NCBI GenBank assembly: GCA_030691075.1
Contig: JAUYFI010000052.1
Location: forward strand, 1-53,319
Source of the DNA: Sulfurisoma sp.
GTDB taxonomy: Bacteria > Pseudomonadota > Gammaproteobacteria > Burkholderiales > Rhodocyclaceae
DNA: 53,319 nucleotides
Direction: 5' to 3'
The position numbers and the translations under genes are program-made. Of this stretch, positions 26,734 to 34,679 are shown in pieces. The notes beneath the pieces are model-generated. The model was given only the letters and a program-made list of their open reading frames with translations, was not told the DNA's origin and made no database searches. Every line of letters starts with the position of its first letter. Position 1 is the first letter of the stretch.

Positions 26734-28656
26734 TCAGGATCGGGCCAGGGCGCGGTCGATGAAATGGCGCGGCACGCGGGAGCGGGGTGCCTTGCCGCCA
26801 AACCAGTTGCGGACATCCTCGTCGAGGCCGATGCCGTGCATGTAGTTGTAGAGCGCCTTGTTCAACGCGACGCCGAGGGCCGCGTGATCGACGCCGGCGG
26901 GGTCGATGAAGCCGACGTCGTTCCTGGCGAAGGAGGTCGGGGGTAGCGGTTCGAGGGTGACGCCGTAGTTCTCGGGATGCCGGCCGACGGGCGAATGCAC
27001 CGTGCATACGAAGCGGTGGAAGAAGCCGGACTGGATGCAGCCGGCCTCGAACAGTTGGCGCACATATTCGAGCGCATCGACCGTGTCCTGCACGGTCTGC
27101 GTCGGGAAGCCGTACATCAGGTAGGCGTGGACGAGGATGCCGGCATCAGAGAAGGCGTGGGTGACGCGCGCCACCTGCTCGACCGACACGCCTTTCTGCA
27201 TGAGCTTGAGCAGGCGGTCGGAGGCGACCTCAAGGCCGCCGGAGACGGCGATGCAGCCGCTGTCGGCGAGCTTTTGGCAGAGATCCGGCGTGAAGGATTT
27301 TTCGAAGCGGATGTTGCCCCACCACGAGATCGCGCGGTTGCGCCGTTGCAGTTCCTCGGCCAGCGCCGCCAGCCCCTTGGGCGGGGCGGCCTCGTCGACG
27401 AAATGGAAGCCCGTCTGCCCGGTCTCGTCGATGACGGCCTCGATGCGGTCGACCAGCGTGGCGGCGGCGACGGTGTCGTAGCGCGAGATGTAATCGAGCG
27501 AGGTGTCGCAGAAGCTGCACTTCTTCCAGTAGCAGCCGTGGGCGACAGTCAGCTTGTTCCAGCGCCCGTCGGACCACAGCCGGTGCATGGGGTTGAGCAT
27601 GTCGAGGAGCGACAGGTAGCGGTCGAGCGGCAGGCCGTCCCAGGTCGGCGTGCCGATCTCGCTGAAGGGAATGTCGCCCTCGTTGGGATAGCCGGCGTCG
27701 ATGTAGCGCACGCCATCGGCCGTGCGCAGGTAGGTGCGCCGCAGCCGTTCGCGCGGACGTTCGCCGCCGAGGTGCTCGAGCAGGGCCAGTATCGGCCGCT
27801 CGCCGTCGTCGAGGGTGACGTAATCGAAATGGTCGAACACTCGCGGCTCGGCGAGTTCGCGCAGCTCGGTGTTGACGAAGCCGCCGCCGAGCACGGTGAC
27901 GATCGCCGGGTCGTGCGCCTTGATCGCCTGGGCGATGCGGAAGGCGCCATAGACGTTGCCGGGGAAGGGCGCCGACACCAGCACGACGTCCGGCGCGTGC
28001 CGTGTCACGGCCGCCAGGGTCAGCTCGCGCAGGGTGCGGTCCACCAGGTTGGGCGGCGCGGCCAGCGCGGCGGCCAGCGGATCGAACGTGGGCTGGCTCT
28101 GCGCCAGCGACTCGGCGTAGCGCACGAACTCGAAGCGCGGATCGACGGCATCGCGCAGCACGTCGGCGACATCGTCGAGGTAGAGGGTGGCGAAGTGGCG
28201 GGCGCGGTCCTGCACGCCGAGCGCGCCGAAGGCCCAGGCCAGCGGGTCGCCGCCATCGGGGTCGATGTAGGCGTCCAGCGAGGCGAAGCGCGGCCCTTCG
28301 GGCAGAAAATTGCGCCCGCGGATGCGGTGCGCGATGGAAGGGTCGCGCCCCTGCAGCAGGGCCACCGCCGGCCCTATCGTGGCGGCATAGCGGTCGAACT
28401 GGCGGTCGAAGGCCTTGACCAGCGGCGTTCGCTTCTGCTTTGGCATCGCCGCGATGCACTCGCGCATCGCCCGCAGTCCTTCGGGCGAGAAGAGGCGCAG
28501 GACGAGGGCGAGGGCGAGGTCCTCCTGCACGGCGGCTATCCCGCGCGAACGCAGAAAACCGGTCAGGTAGGCCGTCGACGGGTAGGGCGTGTTGATCTGC
28601 GTCATCGGCGGGATGACGGACAGCACGCGCTGCGACCGGGCGGGCGGGGCGTTCAC
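26734..28656 (-). CDS. Radical SAM protein with an N-terminal B12-binding-like domain
   Basis: 640 residues from GTG at 28656, chosen because it overlaps the stop of the gene before it (GTGA) and gives the family N-terminus SQRVLSVIPPMTQINTPYP. A Rossmann-like cobalamin-binding-type domain spans about residues 190-290 (VVLVSAPFPGNVYGAFRIAQAIK; VTVLGGGFVNTELREL; VTLDDGERPILALLEHL). The radical SAM core has the cluster motif CYWKKCSFC near residue 380 and the later GGLEVASDRLL and HAYLMYGFPTQT blocks. No DxHxxG cobalamin motif was seen, so B12 use is uncertain. Context (arnD, glycosyltransferase, sialidase-like, membrane protein) suggests modification of a glycan, lipid or exported peptide. The substrate is unknown. 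Confidence 0.85.
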   Translation of the reverse strand: MNAPPARSQRVLSVIPPMTQINTPYPSTAYLTGFLRSRGIAAVQEDLALALVLRLFSPEGLRAMRECIAAMPKQKRTPLVKAFDRQFDRYAATIGPAVALLQGRDPSIAHRIRGRNFLPEGPRFASLDAYIDPDGGDPLAWAFGALGVQDRARHFATLYLDDVADVLRDAVDPRFEFVRYAESLAQSQPTFDPLAAALAAPPNLVDRTLRELTLAAVTRHAPDVVLVSAPFPGNVYGAFRIAQAIKAHDPAIVTVLGGGFVNTELRELAEPRVFDHFDYVTLDDGERPILALLEHLGGERPRERLRRTYLRTADGVRYIDAGYPNEGDIPFSEIGTPTWDGLPLDRYLSLLDMLNPMHRLWSDGRWNKLTVAHGCYWKKCSFCDTSLDYISRYDTVAAATLVDRIEAVIDETGQTGFHFVDEAAPPKGLAALAEELQRRNRAISWWGNIRFEKSFTPDLCQKLADSGCIAVSGGLEVASDRLLKLMQKGVSVEQVARVTHAFSDAGILVHAYLMYGFPTQTVQDTVDALEYVRQLFEAGCIQSGFFHRFVCTVHSPVGRHPENYGVTLEPLPPTSFARNDVGFIDPAGVDHAALGVALNKALYNYMHGIGLDEDVRNWFGGKAPRSRVPRHFIDRALARS

Positions 28657-29198
28657 CGGCGTGAGGCGCGGAAGGCGGCCAGCAGCGCGGCCGCGACGAG
28701 CAGGGGGTCGAACAGGATGTCCCAGAGGTTGTTCGACTCGTGCAGGCCCACGGCGTAGGCGGCGAGGTCGACGGCGAGCAACCAGAGGTAGAGCGGCTGG
28801 CCGCGCCGCCAGGCGAGCAGCGCCGCCGCGCCAAGGATTGTTACCAGCGGCCAGGCGGCGTAGCCGAGACGGTAGGGATCGAAATCGCCCAGGCCAAGCG
28901 CCAGGATGTAGAAGCCGATGCCGAACAGCGCGAGCGCGGCGGCGGGTGCGCGGCCGATCTGCGCGGGGCGGCCGGTGAGCGATAGAACGAGCAGCTGCAC
29001 GGTGGTGATGCTCGGGTCGCCCCACAGTGCGCGCAGGGCCATGGCCGCCGAGACACCGTCGGCGAGCGGGATCAGCGACAGCGCCGCCGCGGCCACATAG
29101 AAAAGTCGGCGCTGGCGGGACGGTGCGCGGGCCGTTATTTTCCAGACGATCCAGGCAACGAGCAGCGCCTGGGCGGCGAGGCCGTAAGTTATGTTCAT
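28653..29198 (-). CDS. Five-helix membrane protein of unknown function
   Basis: 181 residues from the ATG at 29198, overlapping the sialidase-like gene by 4 nt and the radical SAM gene by 4 nt. Hydrophobic segments are LAAQALLVAWIVWKIT, YVAAAALSLIPLADGVSAAMAL, ALFGIGFYILALGL, LVTILGAAALLAW and LYLWLLAVDLAAYAVGL. The tail has LHESNNLWDILFDPLL. A perfect dispersed 16-mer encodes RQRRLF in the first loop. No family is recognised. Tight coupling on both sides argues for a common process with its neighbours. Confidence 0.75.
   Translation of the reverse strand: MNITYGLAAQALLVAWIVWKITARAPSRQRRLFYVAAAALSLIPLADGVSAAMALRALWGDPSITTVQLLVLSLTGRPAQIGRAPAAALALFGIGFYILALGLGDFDPYRLGYAAWPLVTILGAAALLAWRRGQPLYLWLLAVDLAAYAVGLHESNNLWDILFDPLLVAAALLAAFRASRR
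29101..29123 (+). repeat. Dispersed 16-mer, copy R10 (perfect)
   Basis: AAAAGTCGGCGCTGGCGGGA then CGG. The minus-strand gene reads it as SRQRRLF. Confidence 0.92.
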
Positions 29199-30298
29199 GG
29201 CTTCGCCTCGATCCACGCCGGCGAGAATGACAGATGCTTGATGGTCCTGCGCTGCCAAGTGTAGGCGAGGTGGATGGTGCCGTTACGGCCCTGCAGCAGC
29301 GCGGGGTAGGAAAACTCCTCGCCGCCTGCGGCGTCCTCGATCAGGCGCGGCGCCGACCAGCTTTGCCCGGCGTCATGCGAAAGCGCCAGCGCCAGCTTGT
29401 TGCGGTTGGCCGCCTGCGGGTTCCAGGCCAGCAGCAGGCGGCCGTCGTTGATGCGCAGCAGGGCGACCGAGGCGTTGGGATTGGGCAGCGCGGTGGCGCG
29501 CGTGTCCTGCCACGTCAGCCCGGAATCGTTGCTGACGGCCATGCGGATGCGGTTGGCGGGGCCGGTGTCGCGCATCATGGCCAGTGCGCGCGTGGCGTCG
29601 AGCGCGGCCACGGCGGGTTGCAGCGTCTGTTGCGAGCCGGGGATGCGTGCCTTGTCGAGCACGCGGCCCTGCGCGTCGAGGCGCAGCCATTCGGAATGCT
29701 TGGCGGCGAACTCGTGGTAGGCGGGCAGGCCCCAGCCGCCGTCGGTCAGCGCGAGCGGCGGCGTGCGGACCAGCGTGGAGAGATTCCAGAACGGCGAGGT
29801 GATCAGGCGTTGTGCCGTGCCCCAGTTTTGGCCGCCGTCCGTCGAGATGGCGTGATTGATGGAACTGCCGGCCCAGCCGCCGTAGCCGACGGCGACGAAC
29901 CAGAGGTGCAGCCGCCCCTTGCTGTCGTTTGCCAGCACCGGGTTGCCGAGCTTGCGCACGAGGCGCGCCGTGTCGCGCTGCGTCCGCTCGCGCGTGAAGA
30001 TCGGGCGGGCGGGACTCCATTGGCGGCCATCGAAAGTGGCCATGAGGATCGCGACATCGCGCGCGCCTTCGCGGCTGCCGGCGAACCAGGCGGCGGCGAT
30101 GCGGCCGTCCGGCAGTTCGGCCAGCGTGGCCGCATGGGCGCTGGGCTGGGGGTTGGTCAGCAGGTGCGTGGAAAAAGTCGGCGGGACGGCGACTGCGGCC
30201 GCCGGTGGTACGAAACCCGGGGCAGCGGCGGGCATGAGGCGCGGCGCCGCGGCGGCCAGCGCCAGCGCGAAGGCCAGCGGCGCCAGCCAGCGGTTCAC
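29195..30298 (-). CDS. Sialidase-like (BNR repeat) secreted or anchored protein
   Basis: 367 residues. A hydrophobic N-terminus (LAPLAFALALAAAAPRLM) suggests a signal peptide. The body is a beta-propeller of the sialidase superfamily: Asp-box-like motifs STDGGQNWGTA, SNDSGLTWQDT and SHDAGQSWSAP, plus ELPDGRIAAAWFAGSREGARDVAI, LWFVAVGYGG and GEEFSYPALLQGRNGTIHLAYTW. The family includes exo-alpha-sialidases and many proteins that do not act on sialic acid. It overlaps both flanking genes by 4 nt. Residues VAVPPTFS near the start correspond to a dispersed-element copy with a 6-bp deletion. Confidence 0.85.
   Translation of the reverse strand: MNRWLAPLAFALALAAAAPRLMPAAAPGFVPPAAAVAVPPTFSTHLLTNPQPSAHAATLAELPDGRIAAAWFAGSREGARDVAILMATFDGRQWSPARPIFTRERTQRDTARLVRKLGNPVLANDSKGRLHLWFVAVGYGGWAGSSINHAISTDGGQNWGTAQRLITSPFWNLSTLVRTPPLALTDGGWGLPAYHEFAAKHSEWLRLDAQGRVLDKARIPGSQQTLQPAVAALDATRALAMMRDTGPANRIRMAVSNDSGLTWQDTRATALPNPNASVALLRINDGRLLLAWNPQAANRNKLALALSHDAGQSWSAPRLIEDAAGGEEFSYPALLQGRNGTIHLAYTWQRRTIKHLSFSPAWIEAKP
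30171..30190 (+). repeat. Dispersed element copy R11 with a 6-bp deletion
   Basis: GAAAAAGTCGGCGGGACGGC equals the consensus AAAAGTCGGCGCTGGCGGGACGGC minus GCTGGC. The loss is in frame, and the gene reads VPPTFS instead of VPPAPTFS-type residues. Confidence 0.6.
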
Positions 30299-31920
30299 CG
30301 CTTGACCTCGAAGATGCGGACAGTCGATTCCAGCGGTGCCGGCGAACGCGCGGCCCAGGCCGCCTTCCAGTCATCGACGGTCGCGCCCTGGCGGGCGAAG
30401 CGTATGCCGGAACCGGCGGAGGTGAGGGCGCGGTATTCGAAAGTCGGCGCTGGCGACGCCCCGGAGGAAGTCCCCTTGGGGGACACGGCGAGTGCGCGCA
30501 ACTGGGCTTCGAGCGCGGGCACATCTTCGGCGCGAACGGCGATGAGTGTGCCCGGTGCGGTGTCCCTGGCGGCGAGCTTGCCGGTCTGGTGCAGTGCGCG
30601 GCCTGAAAGCAGAGGCAGCAGCGCCGGCTGCGGGCCCATGAACAGGATGACGGATCTGTCGCGAGTCAGATCGACGACAGCCTGCGGCACGGCATTGACG
30701 CCGAGCGCGGGGAAGGCGATGCCCCAGCCCGCGGTCCACAGCAGCGCGGCGGAGACGATGAGCGAGAGGGCGCCGGCGCTGGCGCGCCACCAGGACCAAA
30801 GGAACCAGGCGAGCGCCGGCGCCAGTAGCCACCAGCCACCCTTGTCCCAGCGCCAGAGCAACAGGCACAGCGCGGCGGCCAGCAGCGCTGGCAACAGGCT
30901 GCCCAGCCGCCGCGTCCACGCCGGCGGCATGCCGGATTGCAGGGCTAGCCCGCAGACGACGGCCAGCGGCACCAGCGCGCCGAGCAGGTAGCGGTCGAAG
31001 ACGTGGATGAAGAAGAAGGGTGCGAGCGACAGCAGCAGCCACAGCGCAAGAAAGCGGCCGCAGGGTTCGCGCCGGCGCGTCCATAGTGCGTGCAGGGCGA
31101 CGAAGCTCCACGGCAGCGCCAGGGTGACGATACCGATCGCGGCGTCGGGCGAAACGTTCCAGAGGCCGCGCGCCTCGAGTTCATGCTCGGCGGCGGCGGC
31201 GAGCTGGGCGCCATGGCGGCTCCTGACGTCGAGATACCAGGCGACCGGCAGCGCCAGCGCGGCGGCGACGAAGACGAACTGCTGTGGCAGCCGCGCCAGC
31301 AGCGGCTGCCACAGTTCGCGCCGGGCGAGCAGCAGGGCCAGCGTGCCGGCGCCGAAGATCACCAGCGCGGTCGGCCCCTTGGTCAGCAGCGCCGCCGACA
31401 GCAGCGCGGCGGCGCCGAGCAGCGCGGTCCAGCGCGGCTTTTCCAGCCAGGACCAGTAGAAGCAGAAGGCTGCGGTGGCCAGGGCCGCGACCGGCATGTC
31501 GAGCATCAGCCGGCGCGATTCCGACCCCATGCCGCTCATGCCGAGCAGCGCGCCGGCGGCAAGCCAGCCGGCGAGCCTGTCGTCGGTCCACTGGCCGGAG
31601 AAGCGACCGGAAAGTCGGCGCGCGCACCACGCCGCGCAGCCGAGCAGCAGCAGTGAAAATGCCACGGTGATGGCGCGGCCGGCGGCGAGCGAGGGGCCGA
31701 ATATTTCGTAGCTGGCGCGGCCCAGCCAGTAGATGAAGGGCGGTTTCTTCAGGCGCGGCTCGCCGTCGATGAAGGGTATCCACCAGGCATCGCGCTCCAT
31801 CATCTCGAGCGGGATGCGCAGGCCGAGCAGGTATTCGTCCTTGCCGGTGAGGCCCGTGGGTGCCCAGATGCCGAAGGCGAGAACGGCTGCTGCCAGCAAC
31901 AGGAGCAGCAGGATCCTCAC
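30295..31920 (-). CDS. ArnT/PMT-family membrane glycosyltransferase
   Basis: 541 residues with about 11 membrane helices. The N-terminal periplasmic-loop region GKDEYLLGLRIPLEMMERDAWWIPFIDGEPRLKKPPFIYWL matches the acidic D-E and K-K-P-P-x-x-Y-W motif of ArnT-like lipid-linked sugar transferases. It probably transfers a sugar from undecaprenyl phosphate in the periplasm. This is the second ArnT-like gene in the cluster (the other is at 41699-43339), so its acceptor or sugar may differ. Near the C-terminus PKGTSSGASPAPTFEYR is encoded by a dispersed 16-mer copy with an attached CCCCAAGGGG block. It overlaps arnD and the sialidase-like gene by 4 nt each. Confidence 0.88.
   Translation of the reverse strand: MRILLLLLLAAAVLAFGIWAPTGLTGKDEYLLGLRIPLEMMERDAWWIPFIDGEPRLKKPPFIYWLGRASYEIFGPSLAAGRAITVAFSLLLLGCAAWCARRLSGRFSGQWTDDRLAGWLAAGALLGMSGMGSESRRLMLDMPVAALATAAFCFYWSWLEKPRWTALLGAAALLSAALLTKGPTALVIFGAGTLALLLARRELWQPLLARLPQQFVFVAAALALPVAWYLDVRSRHGAQLAAAAEHELEARGLWNVSPDAAIGIVTLALPWSFVALHALWTRRREPCGRFLALWLLLSLAPFFFIHVFDRYLLGALVPLAVVCGLALQSGMPPAWTRRLGSLLPALLAAALCLLLWRWDKGGWWLLAPALAWFLWSWWRASAGALSLIVSAALLWTAGWGIAFPALGVNAVPQAVVDLTRDRSVILFMGPQPALLPLLSGRALHQTGKLAARDTAPGTLIAVRAEDVPALEAQLRALAVSPKGTSSGASPAPTFEYRALTSAGSGIRFARQGATVDDWKAAWAARSPAPLESTVRIFEVKR
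30440..30482 (+). repeat. Dispersed 16-mer, copy R12 (perfect), with CCCCTTGGGG extension
   Basis: AAAGTCGGCGCTGGCGACG (30440-30458) continues into CCCCGGAGGAAGTCCCCTTG then GGGG. The gene reads it on the minus strand as PKGTSSGASPAPTF. Confidence 0.9.
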
Positions 31921-32828
31921 ACGAGGAATTCCGGCCCCTGCAGCATCAGCGTACCCGAGCGGCCGGCGATCTCGCCGCGCACCACCTCGTGGCGAGGCAG
32001 GCTTGCCGCGTCGAGCGTCGCCGCGAGATCGCGCAGCGATACCAGCTCGTAGCCCTGCTCGCGCCAGGCCGTCAGCAGGCGCTCGAACACCGGCGCGAGC
32101 TTCATGCCCTCGAGCTCGGCATGCAGGGTGTAGACATGGCTGCCGTGCCGGGGCTGCTGCGCCGTCAGCGCCAGCAGCTTCTCATGGACGTTGTCCTCGG
32201 TGGTGCCGTCGATGCCGATCAGCTCGTCGAGCGTCGGCAGGGTGGTCGGCAGCTGCGGGCAGAGCACGATCTCGCCGTTCTGCACGGGCATGAAGGGATG
32301 ACTGCCGCGGGTGTCGGAGGCGTGGCTGAAGCCGAGGCGCTGGGTCAGGCGCAGGGCCTGCGCGTTCATCTGCCAGCCGGCGGCGCCGTGTACTTTCGCC
32401 GGTGTGCCGAAGACTTCGGCGTAGCGGTCGACGGCGAGCTGCATCTCGCGCCCCGTCCATGCGGCGTCGGCGTGCTCGACGTTGTCCTGCCACTTGACGT
32501 GGTCCCAGCAATGGATGCCGGTCTCGAAGCCGGCGTCATGGACGCCGCGCAGGATGTCGGCGCCGCGCCGGCCGATGTCCGGGCCGGGCAGCAGCGTGCC
32601 GTACATCAGGGTCTTGAATCCGTAGTGGGCGACGACCGAAGTGCGCGACACCTTCTTCATGAAGCCGGGCCGCAGCGCGCGCTTGATCGCGCGCCCCGTG
32701 TGGTCGGGGCCGAGCGAGAAGAGGAATGTGGCGCCGGCGCGGTTGCGCCGCAGGACGTCAACAAGACGCGGCACGCCCTCGAGCGTGCCGCGGTAGGTGT
32801 CGACGTCGATCTTCAACGCGAGCCTCAT
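31917..32828 (-). CDS. arnD: 4-deoxy-4-formamido-L-arabinose-phosphoundecaprenol deformylase
   Basis: 303 residues from the ATG at 32828 (MRLALKIDVDTYRGT, the family N-terminus). Another ATG six codons upstream is less likely. It is a polysaccharide-deacetylase-fold enzyme that removes the formyl group after ArnC. Landmarks are ATFLFSLGPDHTGRAIKR, GFETGIHCWDHVKWQD, GAAGWQMN and SDTRGSHPF. The downstream glycosyltransferase start overlaps its stop by 4 nt. Confidence 0.94.
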   Translation of the reverse strand: MRLALKIDVDTYRGTLEGVPRLVDVLRRNRAGATFLFSLGPDHTGRAIKRALRPGFMKKVSRTSVVAHYGFKTLMYGTLLPGPDIGRRGADILRGVHDAGFETGIHCWDHVKWQDNVEHADAAWTGREMQLAVDRYAEVFGTPAKVHGAAGWQMNAQALRLTQRLGFSHASDTRGSHPFMPVQNGEIVLCPQLPTTLPTLDELIGIDGTTEDNVHEKLLALTAQQPRHGSHVYTLHAELEGMKLAPVFERLLTAWREQGYELVSLRDLAATLDAASLPRHEVVRGEIAGRSGTLMLQGPEFLV

Positions 32829-32862
32829 GGGCGAGCGTTCCAGCATGGGGCGATCGTCGCCA

Positions 32863-33906
32863 TCAGTCCATCAGCTTGCGTGCTTCCGCGACGTCGCCGC
32901 GATAAGCCTCGAAGATGCCGCGCAGGGCGTCTTCGAAGGCGACCTTCGGTGCCCAGTTGAGATCGGCCATGGTGTTCTCGATCTTCGGCACGCGGTGCTG
33001 CGTGTCCTGGTAGCCCTTGCCGTAGTACTCGCCGGACGTGGTTTCCAGGACCTTCACCTTGGCGACGCTTTCGGCGTACTCGGGATACTGCTTGGCCAGG
33101 TCGAGCATCAGCGCCGCCAGATCACGGATCGAGTAGTTGTTCTTCGGGTTGCCGATGTTGTAGATCTTGCCGTTGGCGATGCCGTCCTTGTTGTCGATGA
33201 TCTTCATCAGGGCGTCGATGCCATCAGAGACGTAGGTGAAGGAGCGCTTCTGAGCGCCGCCGTCGACCAGCTTGATCGGCTCGCCGCGCACGATGTGGCC
33301 GAGGAACTGGGTGATGACGCGCGAACTGCCTTCCTTCGGCGTGTGGATGGAATCGAGGCCGGGCCCGATCCAGTTGAATGGGCGGAACAGGGTGTATTGC
33401 AGGCCTTCCTGCTGGCCGTAGGCATGGATGACGCGGTCCATCATCTGCTTGGCGCAGGAGTAGATCCAGCGCGGCTTGTTGATGGGGCCGAGGATCAGCT
33501 CGGAATTCTCCGGGTCGAACTCGGGGTCGCGGCACATGCCGTAGACCTCGGAGGTCGAGGGGAAGATCACGCGTTTTTTGTACTTCACCGCCTGGCGGAT
33601 GATCGGGAGATTGGCCTCGAAGTCGAGTTCGAAGACGCGCAGCGGCTCCTTGACGTAGGTGGCCGGCGTGGCGATGGCGACCAGCGGCAGGATCACGTCG
33701 CATTTCTTGACGTGGTATTCGATCCACTCCTTGTTGATCATGATGTCGCCCTCGAAGAAATGGAAGCGAGGGTTGCCCATGAACCCGGCGACGCGCTCGG
33801 AGTTCATGTCCATGCCATACACCTCCCAGTCGGTGGTGTCGAGGATGCGCTGCGACAGGTGGTGGCCGATGAAGCCGTTGACGCCGAGGATGAGGACTTT
33901 TTTCAT
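32863..33906 (-). CDS. arnA (decarboxylase half): UDP-glucuronate decarboxylase (stand-alone C-terminal domain of ArnA)
   Basis: 347 residues. It is a Rossmann-fold SDR-type enzyme that oxidises and decarboxylates UDP-glucuronate to UDP-4-keto-pentose. The NAD-binding motif is LGVNGFIGHHL. The active-site blocks PSTSEVYG and IYSCAKQMMDRV (Tyr-x-x-x-Lys) and the arginine in KRSFTYVSDGIDAL match ArnA. In enterobacteria this domain is fused behind a formyltransferase. Here that domain is a separate gene at 34680-35600, and a VapBC pair lies between the halves. Confidence 0.94.
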   Translation of the reverse strand: MKKVLILGVNGFIGHHLSQRILDTTDWEVYGMDMNSERVAGFMGNPRFHFFEGDIMINKEWIEYHVKKCDVILPLVAIATPATYVKEPLRVFELDFEANLPIIRQAVKYKKRVIFPSTSEVYGMCRDPEFDPENSELILGPINKPRWIYSCAKQMMDRVIHAYGQQEGLQYTLFRPFNWIGPGLDSIHTPKEGSSRVITQFLGHIVRGEPIKLVDGGAQKRSFTYVSDGIDALMKIIDNKDGIANGKIYNIGNPKNNYSIRDLAALMLDLAKQYPEYAESVAKVKVLETTSGEYYGKGYQDTQHRVPKIENTMADLNWAPKVAFEDALRGIFEAYRGDVAEARKLMD

Positions 33907-33913
33907 GGTGTGT

Positions 33914-34342
33914 TCAGACCGGTGGAAATAGATTGCGAAAGGGTTTGCCGTTGGCGGCACGGTAGACGGAAAAGTCGTCGCGGTCGATGGTGACGATGTC
34001 GGAAATTTTCAGCTTGGCGCCGAGCCAGACCAGCGAGGCATCGGCGAGGTCCATCGGGCGGTCGGCGTACTTGCCGATCAGCGTGTCGAGCGTATCTAGT
34101 GCGGCGGCTTCGATGTCCGCCAGTTGCGCGCCGCCGCGCCGCAGCCAGGCGATGCATGCCCGCTGCTGCGGCACGCTGAGGAAATGACAGACCTCGGTGA
34201 CGACAGGCCATGTCGTGTGCAGGCGACCGACGAAACCGCGAAAGAAATCTTCCACCGTCGCGTGCAGTTTGTCGGCGGGGTCGAAGAGGGCGATGAGCGG
34301 GCCGGCGTCAACCAGCGCGATCACCGGAAATTTAACGGCCAT
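33914..34342 (-). CDS. PIN-domain toxin ribonuclease (VapC family)
   Basis: 142 residues from the ATG at 34342. The PIN acidic residues are visible: Asp in ALVDAGPLIALFD, Glu in VVTEVCHFLS, Asp in MDLADASLVWLG and Asp in IVTIDRDDF. It overlaps the antitoxin gene by 11 nt. The pair interrupts the arn gene order between the two ArnA halves. Confidence 0.9.
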   Translation of the reverse strand: MAVKFPVIALVDAGPLIALFDPADKLHATVEDFFRGFVGRLHTTWPVVTEVCHFLSVPQQRACIAWLRRGGAQLADIEAAALDTLDTLIGKYADRPMDLADASLVWLGAKLKISDIVTIDRDDFSVYRAANGKPFRNLFPPV

Positions 34343-34604
34343 ACTTGGCACGCAGGACGTCCTTGATGCGTTTCTTGTAGTTCAGCGAGTTGTCGTTCTC
34401 GTTGGCGGGAGGGCGTTGATCCAGGCCCCCTGCTTCGGCGACGACCTCCTGGTAAATTTCGTAAGGCGTGCGCTGTTGCCGCAGCGTGTTCAAAAAGTCG
34501 CGCAGCGCCTGCGTCACCACGGCCGACTTGGTCGTGCCTTCGGTCTGGCAGTAGTCTTCGAGCTGGTCTTCGAGTTCGGGTTCGAGGCGGACGGTGAGGG
34601 TCAC
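34332..34604 (-). CDS. Ribbon-helix-helix antitoxin (VapB partner)
   Basis: 90 residues. The N-terminal strand and two helices (MTLTVRLEPELEDQLEDYCQTEGTTKSAVVTQALRDFLNTL) are a CopG/RHH fold. The tail (QEVVAEAGGLDQRPPANENDNSLNYKKRIKDVLRAKYGR) would bind the PIN toxin. A perfect palindrome at 34625-34644 sits 20 bp upstream. Confidence 0.88.
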   Translation of the reverse strand: MTLTVRLEPELEDQLEDYCQTEGTTKSAVVTQALRDFLNTLRQQRTPYEIYQEVVAEAGGLDQRPPANENDNSLNYKKRIKDVLRAKYGR

Positions 34605-34624
34605 GGCGCACTCCTTTTAGAGTC

Positions 34625-34644
34625 TGTAATACGCCAATATTACA
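34625..34644. promoter_or_regulatory. Palindromic operator upstream of the RHH antitoxin
   Basis: TGTAATA-N6-TATTACA, a perfect 7-bp inverted repeat, 20 bp before the antitoxin start. It is AT-rich in GC-rich surroundings, as expected for an RHH autorepressor site. Confidence 0.75.
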
Positions 34645-34679
34645 TGGTGGAACGCCTGCCCGCAAGGAAAGGCGGAGCG

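Noticed and set aside
31611..31620. AAAGTCGGCG in the glycosyltransferase gene as a copy
   Set aside because: Only 10 bases match and the right half diverges. It could be a decayed copy but is not supported.
33967..33985. AAAAGTCGTCGCGG as another copy of the dispersed element
   Set aside because: Only the first 8 bases match, and the VapC residues DRDDFSVYR are normal PIN sequence.
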